From positions 38,584,886 to 38,648,885 of the forward strand of contig OX421492.1 of the NCBI GenBank assembly GCA_949126835.1: DNA of 64,000 bases, in the 5' to 3' direction. This document shows positions 1-10,477 of the stretch, in pieces. A program made the position numbers and the translations under genes. Origin of the DNA: Anisus vortex (taxonomy: Eukaryota; Mollusca; Gastropoda; Planorbidae). The notes under the pieces are model-generated. The model was not told the origin of the DNA and ran no database searches. It worked only from the letters and a program-made list of their open reading frames with translations. Within the stretch, counting starts at the first letter, position 1. Each line of letters starts with the position of its first letter.

Positions 1-389
1 TTAATGTAAGATAAAGGGGACTTTGTTATAATAAAGGTAAAATTCAACAAGGGGAAATCTACTTGCCAACGATAGAAAAAAAAATCTAAAAATGTGGCGT
101 CGTCTTATTTGTTAAAGAAGAAAAAAAAAGAAAGAAAAAATGCAACCATGACACAGCAAGGTCCAACTGACCTAGTTTGACCTAGTTTGACCTAGTTGTC
201 GGGTTTTTCTGAGCTCTACTTGCTCTACTTCTTTTTTTGTATGGTCGGCTTGGGAGGAGGGGTGTGGGGCGGGAAGACCCATTACGTCAAACTGGTAGCC
301 TACGCAATACTACAGAGACAATTATCGATCATGTTGTAACGTAATACCAGAAAGAACATTTCATATTTTATAGTGCGGCACGAAAAGGA
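1..389. other. Non-coding, with 10 bp tandem repeat
   Basis: I see no gene here. At about 168-197 there is a short direct repeat of TTTGACCTAG, three units in copy 1. Copy 2 has two units (near 13372-13387), copy 3 has three, and copy 4 has three with one substitution, so it is a small variable repeat. Poly-A and poly-T runs flank it. Confidence 0.6.
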
Positions 390-600
390 AGGAACGGTTT
401 ATGGTTCTCAAACTTTGTAAGACAGTTGGCCTTTTTTTCCCCAAACCTCTTGGGGGCCGAGAGGGGGGGGGGAATTCGATAATTACATAAACGCATCTGT
501 ATGCCCTTTGCTTACAGTAAATATATTTTTGTTTGTGGTAAGCGTAGATAAAGACCATGGTATGCCAGATTTGGCCCGCGGGTCATAGTTATAAGATGCT
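390..600. mobile_element. Degraded hAT-like fragment (tentative)
   Basis: The left part carries GGTTCTCAAACTTTGT followed by GGCC-rich sequence. The right part carries GCCAGATTTGGCCCGCGGGT and CATAGTT. Both resemble the subterminal sequence of non-autonomous hAT/Charlie-type elements in animal genomes. Exact terminal inverted repeats and an 8 bp duplication are not visible, so this rests on pattern resemblance only. A poly-G run near 463-472 varies between copies (about 10, 11, 10 and 8 G). Equivalent segments are near 13590-13800, 34116-34322 and 47660-47860. Confidence 0.3.
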
Positions 601-1396
601 CGGTCGTGCAAATCTAAAAGAGTGACGCATTGATCTATCGAAAAAAAGTTATAAACAAAAGATTTTCTGCTTAGCGCGTGAAAACTTGAAAACTGAGAAT
701 GTATAATTCTTCATTCATTTAATTGCAATGTCTGCCTAAACGGAACACTGTTACCTACTAACTGTATAATAAAATGTTTATTTCATTATTCATCTTAATT
801 GTACAGAAAATCATTGTTTAGAGAAGTTTATTTCTTCTTAAGATTAACCGTGGTCTGAGCTTAGACTTTAAAAAATATACACAAAGTTGTTATTGTAGTT
901 TTTGCCCGACGAATCTAGACAGCCCAATTCCATAGATTTCTAATTGCATAGAAATGAAAAGTCTGATTTTCTATATCTTTTTTTAGACTATTGTATTAGA
1001 TTTTGTCGTTCTCTTATGAATTTCGGAATCTGTATTTTATTACTACAATACGTGTAAACTTTCTTTCCTAAAATGGTTCTAATCGATTTCTTTTGAAAAA
1101 CGAATTTTAAGCGAGAAACGAAGGACAGAAAAATTGAGGAAAAAAGATGGAGAGAGAGAAAGAAAGAGATAAAGTTATATACATGCCGGTTTCCCTGGCA
1201 TTGCTCGGAGGAAAAATACATAGGTTTATAGCTACTGATAACAATTTTATAAACTTCTATTTACAGAAAGTTATAATAATTTAAAAATTAAATTTTCTTA
1301 ATTCTTTATTATTTACTGAAAACTTTTAGGAAAGGAATTATTTTAAGATATTGTAATCGGGTTAAAAAAGGGCATTTCTTTTTATTTAACAAAATG
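601..1396. other. AT-rich, no feature seen
   Basis: Both strands have only short open frames, broken by stops. A purine-rich GAGAGAGAAAGAAAGAGA tract lies near 1150. The equivalent stretches in copies 2-4 (13800-14480, 34323-35119, 47860-48657) look the same. I see no domain, RNA structure or terminal repeat. Confidence 0.6.
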
Positions 1397-1800
1397 TTTA
1401 TCTTATCTGATATATTACAGACGCTCCTTTTATAAAGAAGATTTTTGCGTCCTACACGCATCCTATGTTTGGACTATCCCTGGCTGAGAATCGAAAAACA
1501 TCTCCCGCATGCGTCTAAAATATAATTATTAGATATTAGTTACCCGAAACATTTTAGGAAAGCTTTACGTCCGAAAATTCCTTGCAATCTTAAAAAAAGT
1601 AATAAAAATAGAAATTAAAAAATTAGAAAAAGGAAAAAATGAGTTATCAGTGGGGAATCGAACCCAGGTCGGATACGCTTACCAGCTTGGGAGGACACAG
1701 GTAGAAAGCGAGATCGCAAATGTAAAATATGAGACAACAAAGTCACGAGTCTTTAAATTAACTAATGTGGATCGGAATCCACACATCCGGTCTACTTTAT
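1397..1800 (-). mobile_element. SINE-like element with B box and LINE-type 3' tail
   Basis: Read on the minus strand there is a perfect RNA polymerase III B box (reverse complement at 1654-1664, GGTTCGATTCC). About 250 bp downstream, at 1397-1450, comes a tail reading AGGACGCAAAAATCTTCTTT then GGAGCGTCTGTAAT and GATAAGATAA. The same tail closes the minus-strand CR1-like LINE at 2245 and the plus-strand SINE at 12879. A clear A box is not visible. A 7 bp stem with 4 nt loop lies at 1766-1783. The upstream limit is approximate, and the B-box head and the tail could be two adjacent elements. Confidence 0.5.
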
Positions 1801-2014
1801 ATTTTTTTCTCCTATGAGGTATTACTTTTTTTTTTAAATTGGGCTTTTTGAAATAGCTTTATTTTATATACATTTTTTTTCTAAAACCAATGCAAAGAAA
1901 AAAAGCTTGTGAAAGAGGTCAGGAAGGAGTAGTAAGTGGGGATAGGGATAAGTTGCAAGGAATCTAACCTCATTCGTTTCTGTAGAAATCTTTCACACAA
2001 TGACTAGCCTAGTG
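1801..2014. other. Spacer, no feature seen
   Basis: T-rich and A-rich tracts with no open frame of note lie between the SINE-like element and the hAT-like MITE. Confidence 0.5.
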
Positions 2015-2244
2015 CAGCGGTCGACAACCTTTTGATAACAGTATGCCAAAGTAGGATTCTTAATTCATTAAGCGTACTAAAAGCCTAAAGTTCATCCTGC
2101 TTTAGCAGTCAACTTCTTGTAGAAGTCCTAGAATTGCCTTTTTTTTGGTAGTCTTCCGCGTGCCATTGAAAATTGCTTCGCGTGCCATTGAAAATTGCTC
2201 CCCGTGCTAAGTCTGGTGCGCGTTTCGTTGGTTGCCGATCCCTG
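2015..2244. mobile_element. hAT-like MITE, 230 bp
   Basis: The element begins CAGCGGTCGACAACC and ends GGTTGCCGATCCCTG. These are imperfect terminal inverted repeats of the CAGNGNTCGGCAACC type used by hAT transposons. Near the right end a 21 bp segment, CGTGCCATTGAAAATTGCT, is repeated in tandem (about 2159-2200). No transposase is encoded, so it would be non-autonomous. The expected 8 bp target duplication is not visible: the left flank is GCCTAGTG and the right flank is GTCTTATC. The right end abuts the tail of the minus-strand LINE exactly. Copies 3 and 4 have equivalents; in copy 2 the element is split by the LTR retrotransposon. Confidence 0.75.
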
Positions 2245-3385
2245 GTCTTATCTTATCTTATACATTACAGACGCTCCTTCTATTAAGAAGATTATTGCGT
2301 CCTACGCTCATCCGTGGTCCGAGTCTAGTCTTGCATTTTTATAAATGTTTTAAATGATGTTAGGTTATTGGTTTTCCTGGTTTGTTCAGGCAACCCATTC
2401 CATGCCCGAATGCCACTCGGGAAGAAAGAGTACTTATATGCATTTGTTCTCGCATAAGGGACAAGGAAGGTGTTTTTGTCTTTAATTTAGAAATACAACC
2501 CAATAACAATCTGTTGCAAAGCTCAGATAAACATAGAGTTTAATGCCTTATGTATTATTACTACTTTACTCTTTGCCCTTCTGTCCTCTAGTGTTTCTAG
2601 GTTTAGTGATTTGACTAATGGTGTTACTCTTGTCAATTGGGAATATTTACTAGTTATAAAACCTTGCAGCTCTTTTTTGAATTTTTTCAAATTTTTTTAA
2701 TGTTTTCTTTAGTTGATGGGTCTCATACAGATCCTGCATATTCTAGTATAGGCCTAACTAATGTGAGATAGCATTTTAGTTTTATATTCTTATTACATTT
2801 GTAAAAGTTCCTTTTTATGAATCCTAATGTTTTGTTTGATTTTTTAATTACTTCATCAATGTTAGGGTTCCAAGATAACTTATCATTTATTATTACTCCT
2901 AGATACTTAGCATTGCTAGTTTGAGTTAGTTCTTTACCATGAATGAAGTAGTTTGCTATTATTTGTTTTTTTTTCTTGGATACCCTTATTAGTTGGCATT
3001 TTTCTGGGTGAAAAGACATACTCCAGTTTGATTCCCATTTTTGTAGTTCATCTAGGTCTTTTTTAAAAGTTCACTATCTTTTCCTGTCTTTATTATTCTA
3101 TAAATTATGCAATCATCGGCAAATAATCTTACTTTTGTGCCTGTGTTGATGCAATTTGGCAGATCATTAATGTAAATTAGAAATAGTAAGGGCCCTAGAA
3201 CAGTTCCTTGTGGAACTCCTGAGTTTACTGTTATTGGTGATGACTTAGAGCCATTTATTATCAGTGTTTGTTCTCTGCCTATACGAAAGTCCTGAATCCA
3301 CTGATGTAAGGGACCAGAGATGCCAAAGTATTTAAGTTTTTTAAGAAGACTAGAATGATGAACTTTATCAAATGGTCTAGTGGGG
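2245..3385 (-). pseudogene. 5'-truncated CR1-like LINE, reverse transcriptase remnant
   Basis: The minus strand encodes the C-terminal part of a non-LTR reverse transcriptase. From 5' to 3': a motif A remnant PFDKVHHSSLLKKL (about 3335-3375), motif B GVPQGTVLGPLLFLIYINDL (about 3170-3230), catalytic FADD (3112-3123), then the thumb region with AKYLGVIINDKLSW, LVRPILEYAGSVWDP and KRAARFI. The frame is broken after FADD at an A-run near 3066 and again at an A-run near 2690; both breaks are shared by the other copies, so they predate the array. The 5' end stops at motif A, the usual truncation by incomplete target-primed reverse transcription. The 3' end carries GATAA-type repeats at 2245-2262. 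It cannot be active. Confidence 0.85.
2483..2535. other. 53 bp micro-inversion within the CR1-like LINE
   Basis: This segment is the exact reverse complement of 22671-22723 in copy 2, with the flanking bases collinear on both sides. The same inverted state is seen at 36208-36260 (copy 3) and 49746-49798 (copy 4). In copy 2 the segment reads through as LINE coding sequence, so copies 1, 3 and 4 carry the derived state. The ends are TA on both sides. Confidence 0.95.
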
Positions 3386-4514
3386 GCTTAGTAAAATGTA
3401 TATGAAGAATGGATTTTAAAAAATTGTCATTTGAAGACATAGGTAGGGCTACGTCGAATAAAAGTTTTACCGTACAGTATAAGTAAAATAAAACGAGGGA
3501 AACCTTTATATATTCTAATACAAAAAAAAAATATTGTACAGACGAACTCGAAATCTTTTATTTAAAGCGGAGTGGCCCTGTCGTCAACAGACAGTATGGA
3601 TTTTCTTTCAGGCATAGCCAGAATTGAGGCCAGATCGAGAAGGACAAATGGTTGGTTCAAGTGGTCCAATATACATGAATGATAAAACATTTTCTTTTAA
3701 ATTTCAATAAATAGGACATAAAAAAGAAATGTACAGGTAATTGTATGTTACTTCCTGAACTTTTGTATATATATCTATGATTTTTTTCTCTATCTATTTA
3801 TTTACCTAACTATTTGTTTCAAAATTATTTTTTTCTATATATTTTTACTCCCTTTCTTTTAACTCGTACTGTCTGTCTGTTTGCTCTGCTCGGTTGTTAG
3901 CGAAACTTTGCATAGATTTTTCGACCACTTTCCGTCGTCCCATCAAGCTGAAACTTGGGCAGCAGACTTATCCCGACTAACAATACGTTCTATCAATTTT
4001 TCAGCATTATAGCGTTTGGAATAGTCACGAATTCATTTGACCAATTTGCGAATCGAAGAAAATATTTTACGTCAAACATGGCTGCCTTTACCGGAAGAGA
4101 CGAAAGTAAATAAACTTTTCGGATATGTTAGTTTTTACGAAATAAATAGAATAAAAACTAATGTAGCCAAAACAAAGCGAGTTATCTTTTTATGGTTTTT
4201 CCGGTGCAAAGCTAGATAAAAAAAAATGGATACGCAAAATTTATATTAGTGTGGAAATTCATAAGGTATGATATCACTTAGATCTATATTTATTTTAATC
4301 TCTCAAATATAAATTAAATATAAACTTAGTTTACAAAGAAAGGGAGTATTATAAAAACTTTGTTTTTATGGGTTAGTTTATTTTCTAATTATTAATTTTT
4401 CTTTTTCAATTTATTTATTTTGGCATCTATTTATTTTTCCAGCTATTTTTTTTTCTATATGTTTTGACTTTTTTTTTAAATCTATGTTTTAATTTTCTTA
4501 TCGTTTTTTAACCA
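3386..4514. other. Non-coding, AT-rich; possible old dispersed repeat
   Basis: No gene seen. Around 3860-4030 the sequence CTGTCTGTCTGTTTGCTCTG followed by GAAACTTTGCATAGA and AAGCTGAAACTTGGGCAG resembles short dispersed repeats I associate with mollusc genomes, which is an impression rather than a demonstrated match. A 60-codon open frame at 4037-4219 is kept in all four copies, but so is the surrounding non-coding DNA, so I do not call it. Confidence 0.4.
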
Positions 4515-4710
4515 TATCTATTTATTTCTATATCTATTTACCCCTCCTCTCTCTCCCTCCCTCTATTTATTTGTCCATCTATCTATTTATCTATTTTCTA
4601 TTTATCTTTTTATCTATGAAGTTATAAAGCTATCTATTTATCCAGAAATCTATGAAATTATTATATATCTATCTATTTATCTCACTATCAATCTATCTCT
4701 CTAATAAATA
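4515..4710. repeat. CTAT/TTTA-rich microsatellite
   Basis: Irregular tetranucleotide and octanucleotide runs (TCTATTTA, CTATCTAT) with a CTCTCTCCCTCCCTCTA block near 4545. The unit number differs slightly among copies: 24690-24890, 38230-38430 and 51775-51965. Confidence 0.8.
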
Positions 4711-6711
4711 AGTATAAACCTTAAATTCATATTATAGTATCCTTGTTTTTTTTTTATTAAAAAATTTGGCGAATTGAATAAATCACTGTAATAAACTGTG
4801 TATGTGGAGGAAAGGGGCGGGAGGCTATGTAAGAATGTTATAGTTGATCACGTGGCGTTTCAAGTCTATACCATTCACTAAGTCTTGTATAGAAACTAAT
4901 TAAATAAACAACAACACGAAAGCTTTGCGCCACCGGGCGTTCATATGGAGACATACTCGCTACGCACATGGACGTCCGCTAGAGGGATTGCCATTTTTAC
5001 CTGCGCCACTTCTTTGTCAATGTCTAAAAATCTAGCAACATCAGATGGCCTCACATAGACATTTAGTTTCAGTGAAATATTTTATAATCTTGGTTATACT
5101 CAACCCATCTATAAAGTATATATATATAATTTCTTCATTAGTTATACATCTAACAATTATGGGAATTATAATCTTGCATTTTAACCCCCACTTTCCCAAT
5201 CCCACATTCTCGATATCGGTACTAAATTGCTATCTTTTCCGTAGCCATTTTAACCCTTACAGTCCCAGGCGCGTATATAGCGGAACTGAAGGCAGCATAG
5301 ATAGAAGTAGGTCGGTACTGCCAAACATTCACAAATTCAAAAATTACGCATTACATACGTAAATATTCTCATTGCTTAATTCAAAGGGGAAAATCCCAAG
5401 GGAAAATTATATAATTCATTTTAAGCTTTCATATTATGTTAGTGGAGCAGTTTCCAAAATTTGTTCTCTGGCGGCGGCGCCATTTTTAACGAGAACTTTT
5501 CCCATGGCACCCTTCCCTATGTCGAAGCCTCTTCCTGCAACCCCATTAAAGACTCCTCATCTTGCTAACGTTTTTTCTAGTAGAGGCCTTCAATATAAAT
5601 CCGTTTCTATAAATGTTTCAAATACACCTTTGTTGTTTTTGATGTTGTAATATTCTTCCCAAATTAAATAATATATAACGGATTGAGTCAATAAATTTAT
5701 TATCTTATTTATACAGAATATATTATACAAATTAATGAGCCTAACGCAAGGATGGACTGTGGCAATCATATGGGATAGAACCTGAACTTTTGGTTTTTAT
5801 CAAAATATATAGGGCGTGACGTCACGATTTTTTTTTTATATCTAGGAAAATTCATAAATGACCTTCCCTTCCTTTTAACTTTTTAACGCTTTTGTTCGAA
5901 AAAAAATAAATTTAGAACTGATATCTAAAAACAACAGATAAAAACAACACATAATAACACGAATTATGGAAAAGCACACGAAACATTCATAACGAAATCT
6001 ACATAAAATATTTTAAATTTCATTTTTTTTCGATAAATATCGTCATAACCTCTGTAGATACTTATTATTTTAATTTAATTTAAATACTAATGTAAAAAAT
6101 AATCCATAATTGTATGAAGAGATTGGTGTACGTTTTAATATTATCATTTTAATTTACTGCCAATCATCATTTATTTACTTAAAAACAGGTTATCTGCTCT
6201 TGTAATTAATAAGAAATTAAGCAAGAGTGATTCGCTCCTGTTCTTGACTGATGAACTACCGAATTAAAAACAGTAAAAAATCAAGCTGTGTCCCATTTTT
6301 CCGGGTGCGGGTGTGTGTACATAAGTGGGTGCTGAAATCCATTGATAGATTTAAAAAAAAATTATACCATTTTTTAGGGAAATGAATTTTGCAAAAGATA
6401 GATGATATAAAGGCAGATGACAGCATGGCTTGATTTTAAGAAGTAATTTTTTTATGTGTTTACAAATATATTTTGTTTTTGATGCAATTATTATTGTCAA
6501 TAATAATGTTTCTAAGTGTTACAAAAATGTAAGTTAACACAGAGTCGTCATTCCATTATTTCGTCTTCTTTAAAAAGAAATTGGTATGAAAACGAATATT
6601 TGCACAATTATTCTCAAAATTAAATTATCTATTAAGCAGAATATTTTGAAGATTTGCATAAAATCATGTAGGAATCAAATTTGTGCAGTTATTAACATAT
6701 CTCTCTTTATT
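4711..6711. other. Non-coding stretch, no gene recognised
   Basis: Mostly AT-rich with scattered stops. At 5303-5312 this copy reads GGTCGGTACTGCC, where copies 2 and 3 have 22 extra bases bounded by GTAC repeats. A perfect 12 bp palindrome CGTGACGTCACG, containing the CRE core TGACGTCA, lies at 5815-5826. It is kept in copies 1-3 and altered to CATGACGTCACG in copy 4. No promoter context or gene supports a regulatory role. Short open frames at 5045-5362 and 5372-5650 look fortuitous. Confidence 0.5.
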
Positions 6712-7150
6712 CTTTATCGCTCCCCGTGGAGCATAAGGCAGCAACATAGTTCCGCCATGCTTCCCTATCCTAGGCGAGCCATCTGATCTCATGCCATGTT
6801 TTAACCCTCACCTGATCTTCCATATTAGTTTGACCTATGGATGTTTTTGTTGCTGTTTCTGAAGCCTGCTGGATTTTTTTTTTTTACATGGCAGGTTGCT
6901 AGCCTAGCGCATAACCGTCTGTGGAAGAATGTCCTCTCTCAGCTCTCGGGATAGCTGCCTTTTTTTTTTGGGTTATGTTTCCTAGCCTATGTGGATTCCT
7001 CCGCTTCCTGCTAGTCTAGGCAACAGGTACTGATTTTGGTCCGCCCCGGGTATTTGATTTCCCCGGTACCTACTATATCTGGTGGGCTTTCTCCGATCCG
7101 CCGCCTGGGGAGGCGCCCGATGGGAGATCAGTAACTCCACACGAGAAGTA
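6712..7150 (-). mobile_element. Internally deleted LINE remnant (5' leader plus C-terminal codons)
   Basis: On the minus strand, 6832 down to 6714 encodes REAWRNYVAALCSTGSDK, the kind of sequence that ends the ORF of many animal non-LTR elements, with one stop just upstream. Upstream on the same strand (7150-6870) lies GC-rich sequence with CGCCTCCCCAGGCGGCGGAT and a CCGGGGAAATCAAATACCCG block, which I read as a LINE 5' leader. The reverse transcriptase body is absent between them, joined near an A-run at 6872-6885. This could be an internal deletion or a non-autonomous derivative. The leader assignment is an inference. Confidence 0.5.
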
Positions 7151-7302
7151 AATAAGCTAATTTACATAATGAATTGCACCACCAATCAACCTTACAACAA
7201 AGGCTAAGGCTATACGGACCCGGGTCCCTTTAGAATTAAATGGCTATACACAAAATATATTTTTTTAAATGATTTATAAGAAATAGCACACACAAAAAAA
7301 AA
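7151..7302. other. Spacer, no feature seen
   Basis: Short AT-rich spacer between the LINE remnant and the minisatellite. It includes the palindromic GGACCCGGGTCC near 7217. Confidence 0.4.
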
Positions 7303-7463
7303 CACCAAATCTATCCCTATCCAATATAACCTAACCGATATTAACTATTACAAAAAATACTACAAAGCCATCCCTAACCTATATAAACTAACCGATACTA
7401 ACTATTACAAAAAATAATACAAAGCCATCCCTAGCCTATATAAACTAACCGATACTAACAACT
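7303..7463. repeat. 57 bp minisatellite, about 3 units
   Basis: Three direct units with a 57 bp period. The block AAAGCCATCCCTAACCTATA begins at 7364 and again at 7421, and an earlier diverged unit begins near 7303. The first unit differs most from the others. Confidence 0.85.
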
Positions 7464-7767
7464 ATTTATTACTAAATCTATCGGGTCCGAATAGCCACTT
7501 CGTACAACAAAATTGCAACACTACAAAGTGAATTCTGTCTTCCTTCTAAAAGTTGGATTCTCTTAACACGTTGTAGTGAGGCGGCGTACCCGGCCATTTT
7601 CAACACTAACAAGTGAATTTCATTTTCGTCGATCAAATTTTCTCACACATTGTGCCAGTGAGAACGCCAGGTTTCTCTCTGTCTGCTGGTTATCCATCTA
7701 ACAAAGACGTATCTCGACCAGCAGCTGACAAAGAGCAGTATTCTGCTAGCTAACACTTCTACGAAAG

Positions 7768-7862
7768 GACGTCTTAGACGTCATTAAAAAACATTATAGC
7801 TGATATAAAAACTAAGACGTCTTACAAGACATTATAGCTGATATAAAAACTAGGACGTCTTT
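7768..7862. repeat. 38 bp direct repeat with GACGTC palindromes
   Basis: ATTATAGCTGATATAAAAAC is repeated in tandem with a period of about 38 bp, each unit followed by a GACGTC-containing palindrome (for example GACGTCTTAGACGTC at its left). The interval 7464-7767 before it holds no recognisable gene; it carries two copies of an ACACGTTGT/ACACATTGT-type motif. Confidence 0.6.
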
Positions 7863-7905
7863 AAAAACACTCTTTATTACAGTCGCGAGATATCTTTCAC
7901 TTGCG

Positions 7906-8485
7906 TAAGGGTACGTTTATAGAGGCGGCGCGTTTCGGAAAATCGCACGCGCGAGCCGACCCGAGCGAAGTCGTGCGAGTAGTGTTACTATATAATATTT
8001 GATTTGCAGTTGTTCATAGAGGACGCGGGTCTCTCGAGGCGACAAATTTGCCGACCGGCGCGGGTAATTACCAGAACTAGTTTTTAGTTCTTGTTGTGCG
8101 TTGCCGCGCCGAACTTTGTAGGCTGTGCACTTGTGCTGGCTGTGTGTTACATTAAAATATACGTTCATAATTTGTTGATAAACAACGGCTCAAGATAGAT
8201 GTTGACCAACTTATCACTGCAGTTTTAAAAAGACCGTTAATATTAGACAAAATAATAAAATAATATGCCAACAGTCATCAATAAAATAAGCCATTTTTTT
8301 TTGTTTGCTATTGCAAGGAGAGACTGTAAATTAAATATTGCATGTGACGTGTTTGTCGACTCGTGTGGGGTTTTTCCGCTTTTGCTATAAACACCAACCG
8401 CTCGCTTGATTAGGCGCGGTTTTTTAGCGCGAGTAACCAGCTCGCGGCAACCCGCCTACCCGCCGCCTCTATAAACGTACACTTA
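7906..8485. mobile_element. 580 bp terminal-inverted-repeat element (MITE), superfamily unknown
   Basis: The left end TAAGGGTACGTTTATAGAGG and the right end CCTCTATAAACGTACACTTA are inverted repeats of about 27 bp, extending inward through GCGGCGGGT in copies 2-4. Copy 1 has one C/G change in the left arm. No target-site duplication is evident, and because the outermost bases are themselves inverted (TAAG/CTTA) the exact ends are uncertain. The interior near both ends is unusually CpG-rich and can fold, for example AACCGC...GCGGTT near 8395-8425. No transposase is present. The 83-codon minus-strand frame inside is not convincing. Confidence 0.75.
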
Positions 8486-9180
8486 GCCCATTAGTTATTT
8501 GGTTCTGTAGAGAAATTATTAGAGAATTATGATCGTTTTGCACGAATCAATTCATTAAATGTCTTGCAAACCAGCACAGAACAGCGGATCGAGGAAGCTC
8601 GCATGAGTAACGCCTCAGACCGTAATGTTTAAGCAATATTAAAAGTAACAATCGGAAGTTTTTTTAAACATTCTAAGATTCTAAGCCTAAATAGTATTGT
8701 TTGTGCACAAATTATACCCTTACACAAGCTTTAAAAAAAGGCTATATTTATTATTTTTCACACATTATAGATATAAAAAAATAACTATTGTCACATATTG
8801 GTGGTAATATCTATTACTGGAACACACAGTACTTATTTCCTCTCTCTCTCTCTCTCTGTCACGGAGACGTTAAGTCTAGACTTGGTCTCGCGGTATCACA
8901 ATAACATAGCAGAAACATAGTTCGACTTAGGAATGTTTGGCATGGACGACTTATAGGCTTGGAGACCCGTTTAGTGTGTAGTGGAAACGGTAAACACACA
9001 GGTGACAGACTAGAACTAGTTGATACTTAATACTTGTGCGACCGCGAGAAGGACTCTGCATGGACAAAGAGAGATCGAATCCAGCATGATAATAAATCTA
9101 GCTAGACACCGACAGGAGCCAGACTTGGTAGGTTCGATGCAAAACTATTTAACGTAGTGAAGCTAGAGAATGGGCACAGA
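8486..9180. other. Non-coding; CT microsatellite
   Basis: A CT repeat lies at about 8841-8857, followed by GTCACGGAGACG. No gene or domain is seen. The stretch ends at the 350 bp deletion junction at 9181. Confidence 0.5.
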
Positions 9181-9772
9181 GGATCTCTTTTCTGTTCCTC
9201 AATCAACTGTTCACGAGTTGATACAGGCTCCCCCTCCCCCCCCCCCCCCCCCCGTGTAGGTATCGGATCCTGAAAATGACCAGGTGAAAGAATAACCCCA
9301 CTGCTAGCCCCACTTGCATGTCGCGACTAATAGTGGGTTGTGCATTGGGTATAACCCGGGCACGTAAAACTTGTTCCCCCCCCCCTTTGTAATGCTGTTT
9401 GACAGAGGTCCAGTTTGCACTACCCTGGATAGAGGTTTTACGCAACTCCTACTGGTTAGCTCTGGTGTTGGTAGCATGGGGATGACTAGGTGTAAAGTCG
9501 TGAAGGGACCTGGTTCCAGGATGTGGCAATTCCACTGAGTGTTCACAGAATCTAAAAAACTAAATGGCACAACTGAGTGTCATAACCATTTGGAGAGCCC
9601 AGTGGATGGCGGAGATTGGACTATAGGCCAGCCCCACCTCGGTACAACTTAGCCCTGACTCAATGCAGCCTGATCCCGGAGTACAACTCACAGGTGCTGG
9701 GCACAGAACCGAAAACTCTCTTGAACTGCGGGGTTTGAAAAAAGCCGCAAAGGAAATCCCAGAATAACATTA
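9181..9772. other. Deletion junction, gypsy remnant, poly-C tract, probable LINE leader
   Basis: At 9181-9182 the unit skips 350 bp found in copies 2 and 3 (29374-29723). The 50 bp that follow are the rest of a minus-strand Ty3/gypsy pol fragment. A run of 18 C at 9236-9253 follows (10, 12 and 14 C in copies 2, 3 and 4). A second C run of 10 lies near 9376. From about 9600 to 9772 the sequence precedes the endonuclease frame and is probably the 5' leader of the plus-strand LINE, though its true start is not defined. Confidence 0.5.
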
Positions 9773-10477
9773 ATGCCAGAGAAACCTAAGTAAAAAACAT
9801 ACGAGCTCAGACGTCGCCTCGTAAAAGGTCTGCGCACGGCAGTTTCTTCCAGGGCTGCCTGTGATAAGTCAGCGACTGGAAACTCCAACCTAAATATTTT
9901 ACAACTGAACATATTAGGATTAAAAAACAAAAGAACTGAACTAGAACACTTACTTCACAAGCATGAGATTCACGTCGTATTACTACAAGAGACACTACTT
10001 CCCAATAAAAAAGTCAAAATCACAGGATACACTAAATATAAATGCAGCTGCACTAAATGTCAAGGAATCATAACACTCATCCAAAATGACACCCAGGCAG
10101 AAGTAACGAACAACAACAATTGCTCAGACATTGACATACAAGACATAGTTCTTTGGAGAGGAGGAATAAAGTACACACTAAGAAATATGTATTGCCCCCC
10201 ATCGTCAACTGCAAGAATTGACATACAGCTCTCCTACCACTCTAGAACAATTATTGCAGGAGACTTTAATGCCCATACACCAACCTTAGGGTACTCAAGC
10301 TACAACAACAGAGGAAAAGACCTAGAGGATATTGTCAACTCAACAAACCTTCAGCTACTACAAAACAAGAATTCTCCACCAACCTTTCTACACAGGGCAC
10401 ACAATACAACCAGCAGGCCAGATGTGACACTAATATCAACAGACATCATAAATCAACACATATACAGTGCTCGATGA
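9773..10477 (+). pseudogene. Jockey-like LINE endonuclease domain, nonsense copy
   Basis: This frame corresponds to an APE-type endonuclease of a non-LTR retrotransposon: NLNILQLNILGLKNKR near the start, the LLQETLLPNKK glutamate motif, IIAGDFNAHTP, and SRPDVTLIS near the end. In this copy the seventh codon is TAA (9791-9793) where the others have AAG/AAA lysines, so translation from the ATG fails. After TGA at 10475 the downstream GNDHRP (the SDH-type motif) lies in another frame; this shift is shared by all copies and so is ancient. Endonuclease would nick target DNA for reverse transcription. Confidence 0.85.

Noticed and set aside
1654..1664. Possible tRNA gene from the perfect B box
   Set aside because: No A box at the correct distance and no cloverleaf or acceptor stem could be found. 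A SINE-type head fits better.
4037..4219. 60-codon open frame kept in all four copies
   Set aside because: The surrounding non-coding DNA is equally conserved because the copies are recent duplicates. There is no domain, no longer frame and no coding-type substitution pattern.
5372..5650. 92-98-codon open frame near a CGGCGGCGCCAT block
   Set aside because: It does not begin with ATG, has no recognisable domain, and is conserved only as part of the unit.
7303..7463. Short regular repeats as a CRISPR-like array
   Set aside because: The units are directly abutting 57 bp repeats with no unique spacers, in a eukaryotic context, so this is a minisatellite.
7917..8168. 83-codon minus-strand frame inside the 580 bp TIR element
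   Set aside because: It overlaps the terminal inverted repeat and a GC-rich tract that lacks stops by composition. There is no transposase similarity.
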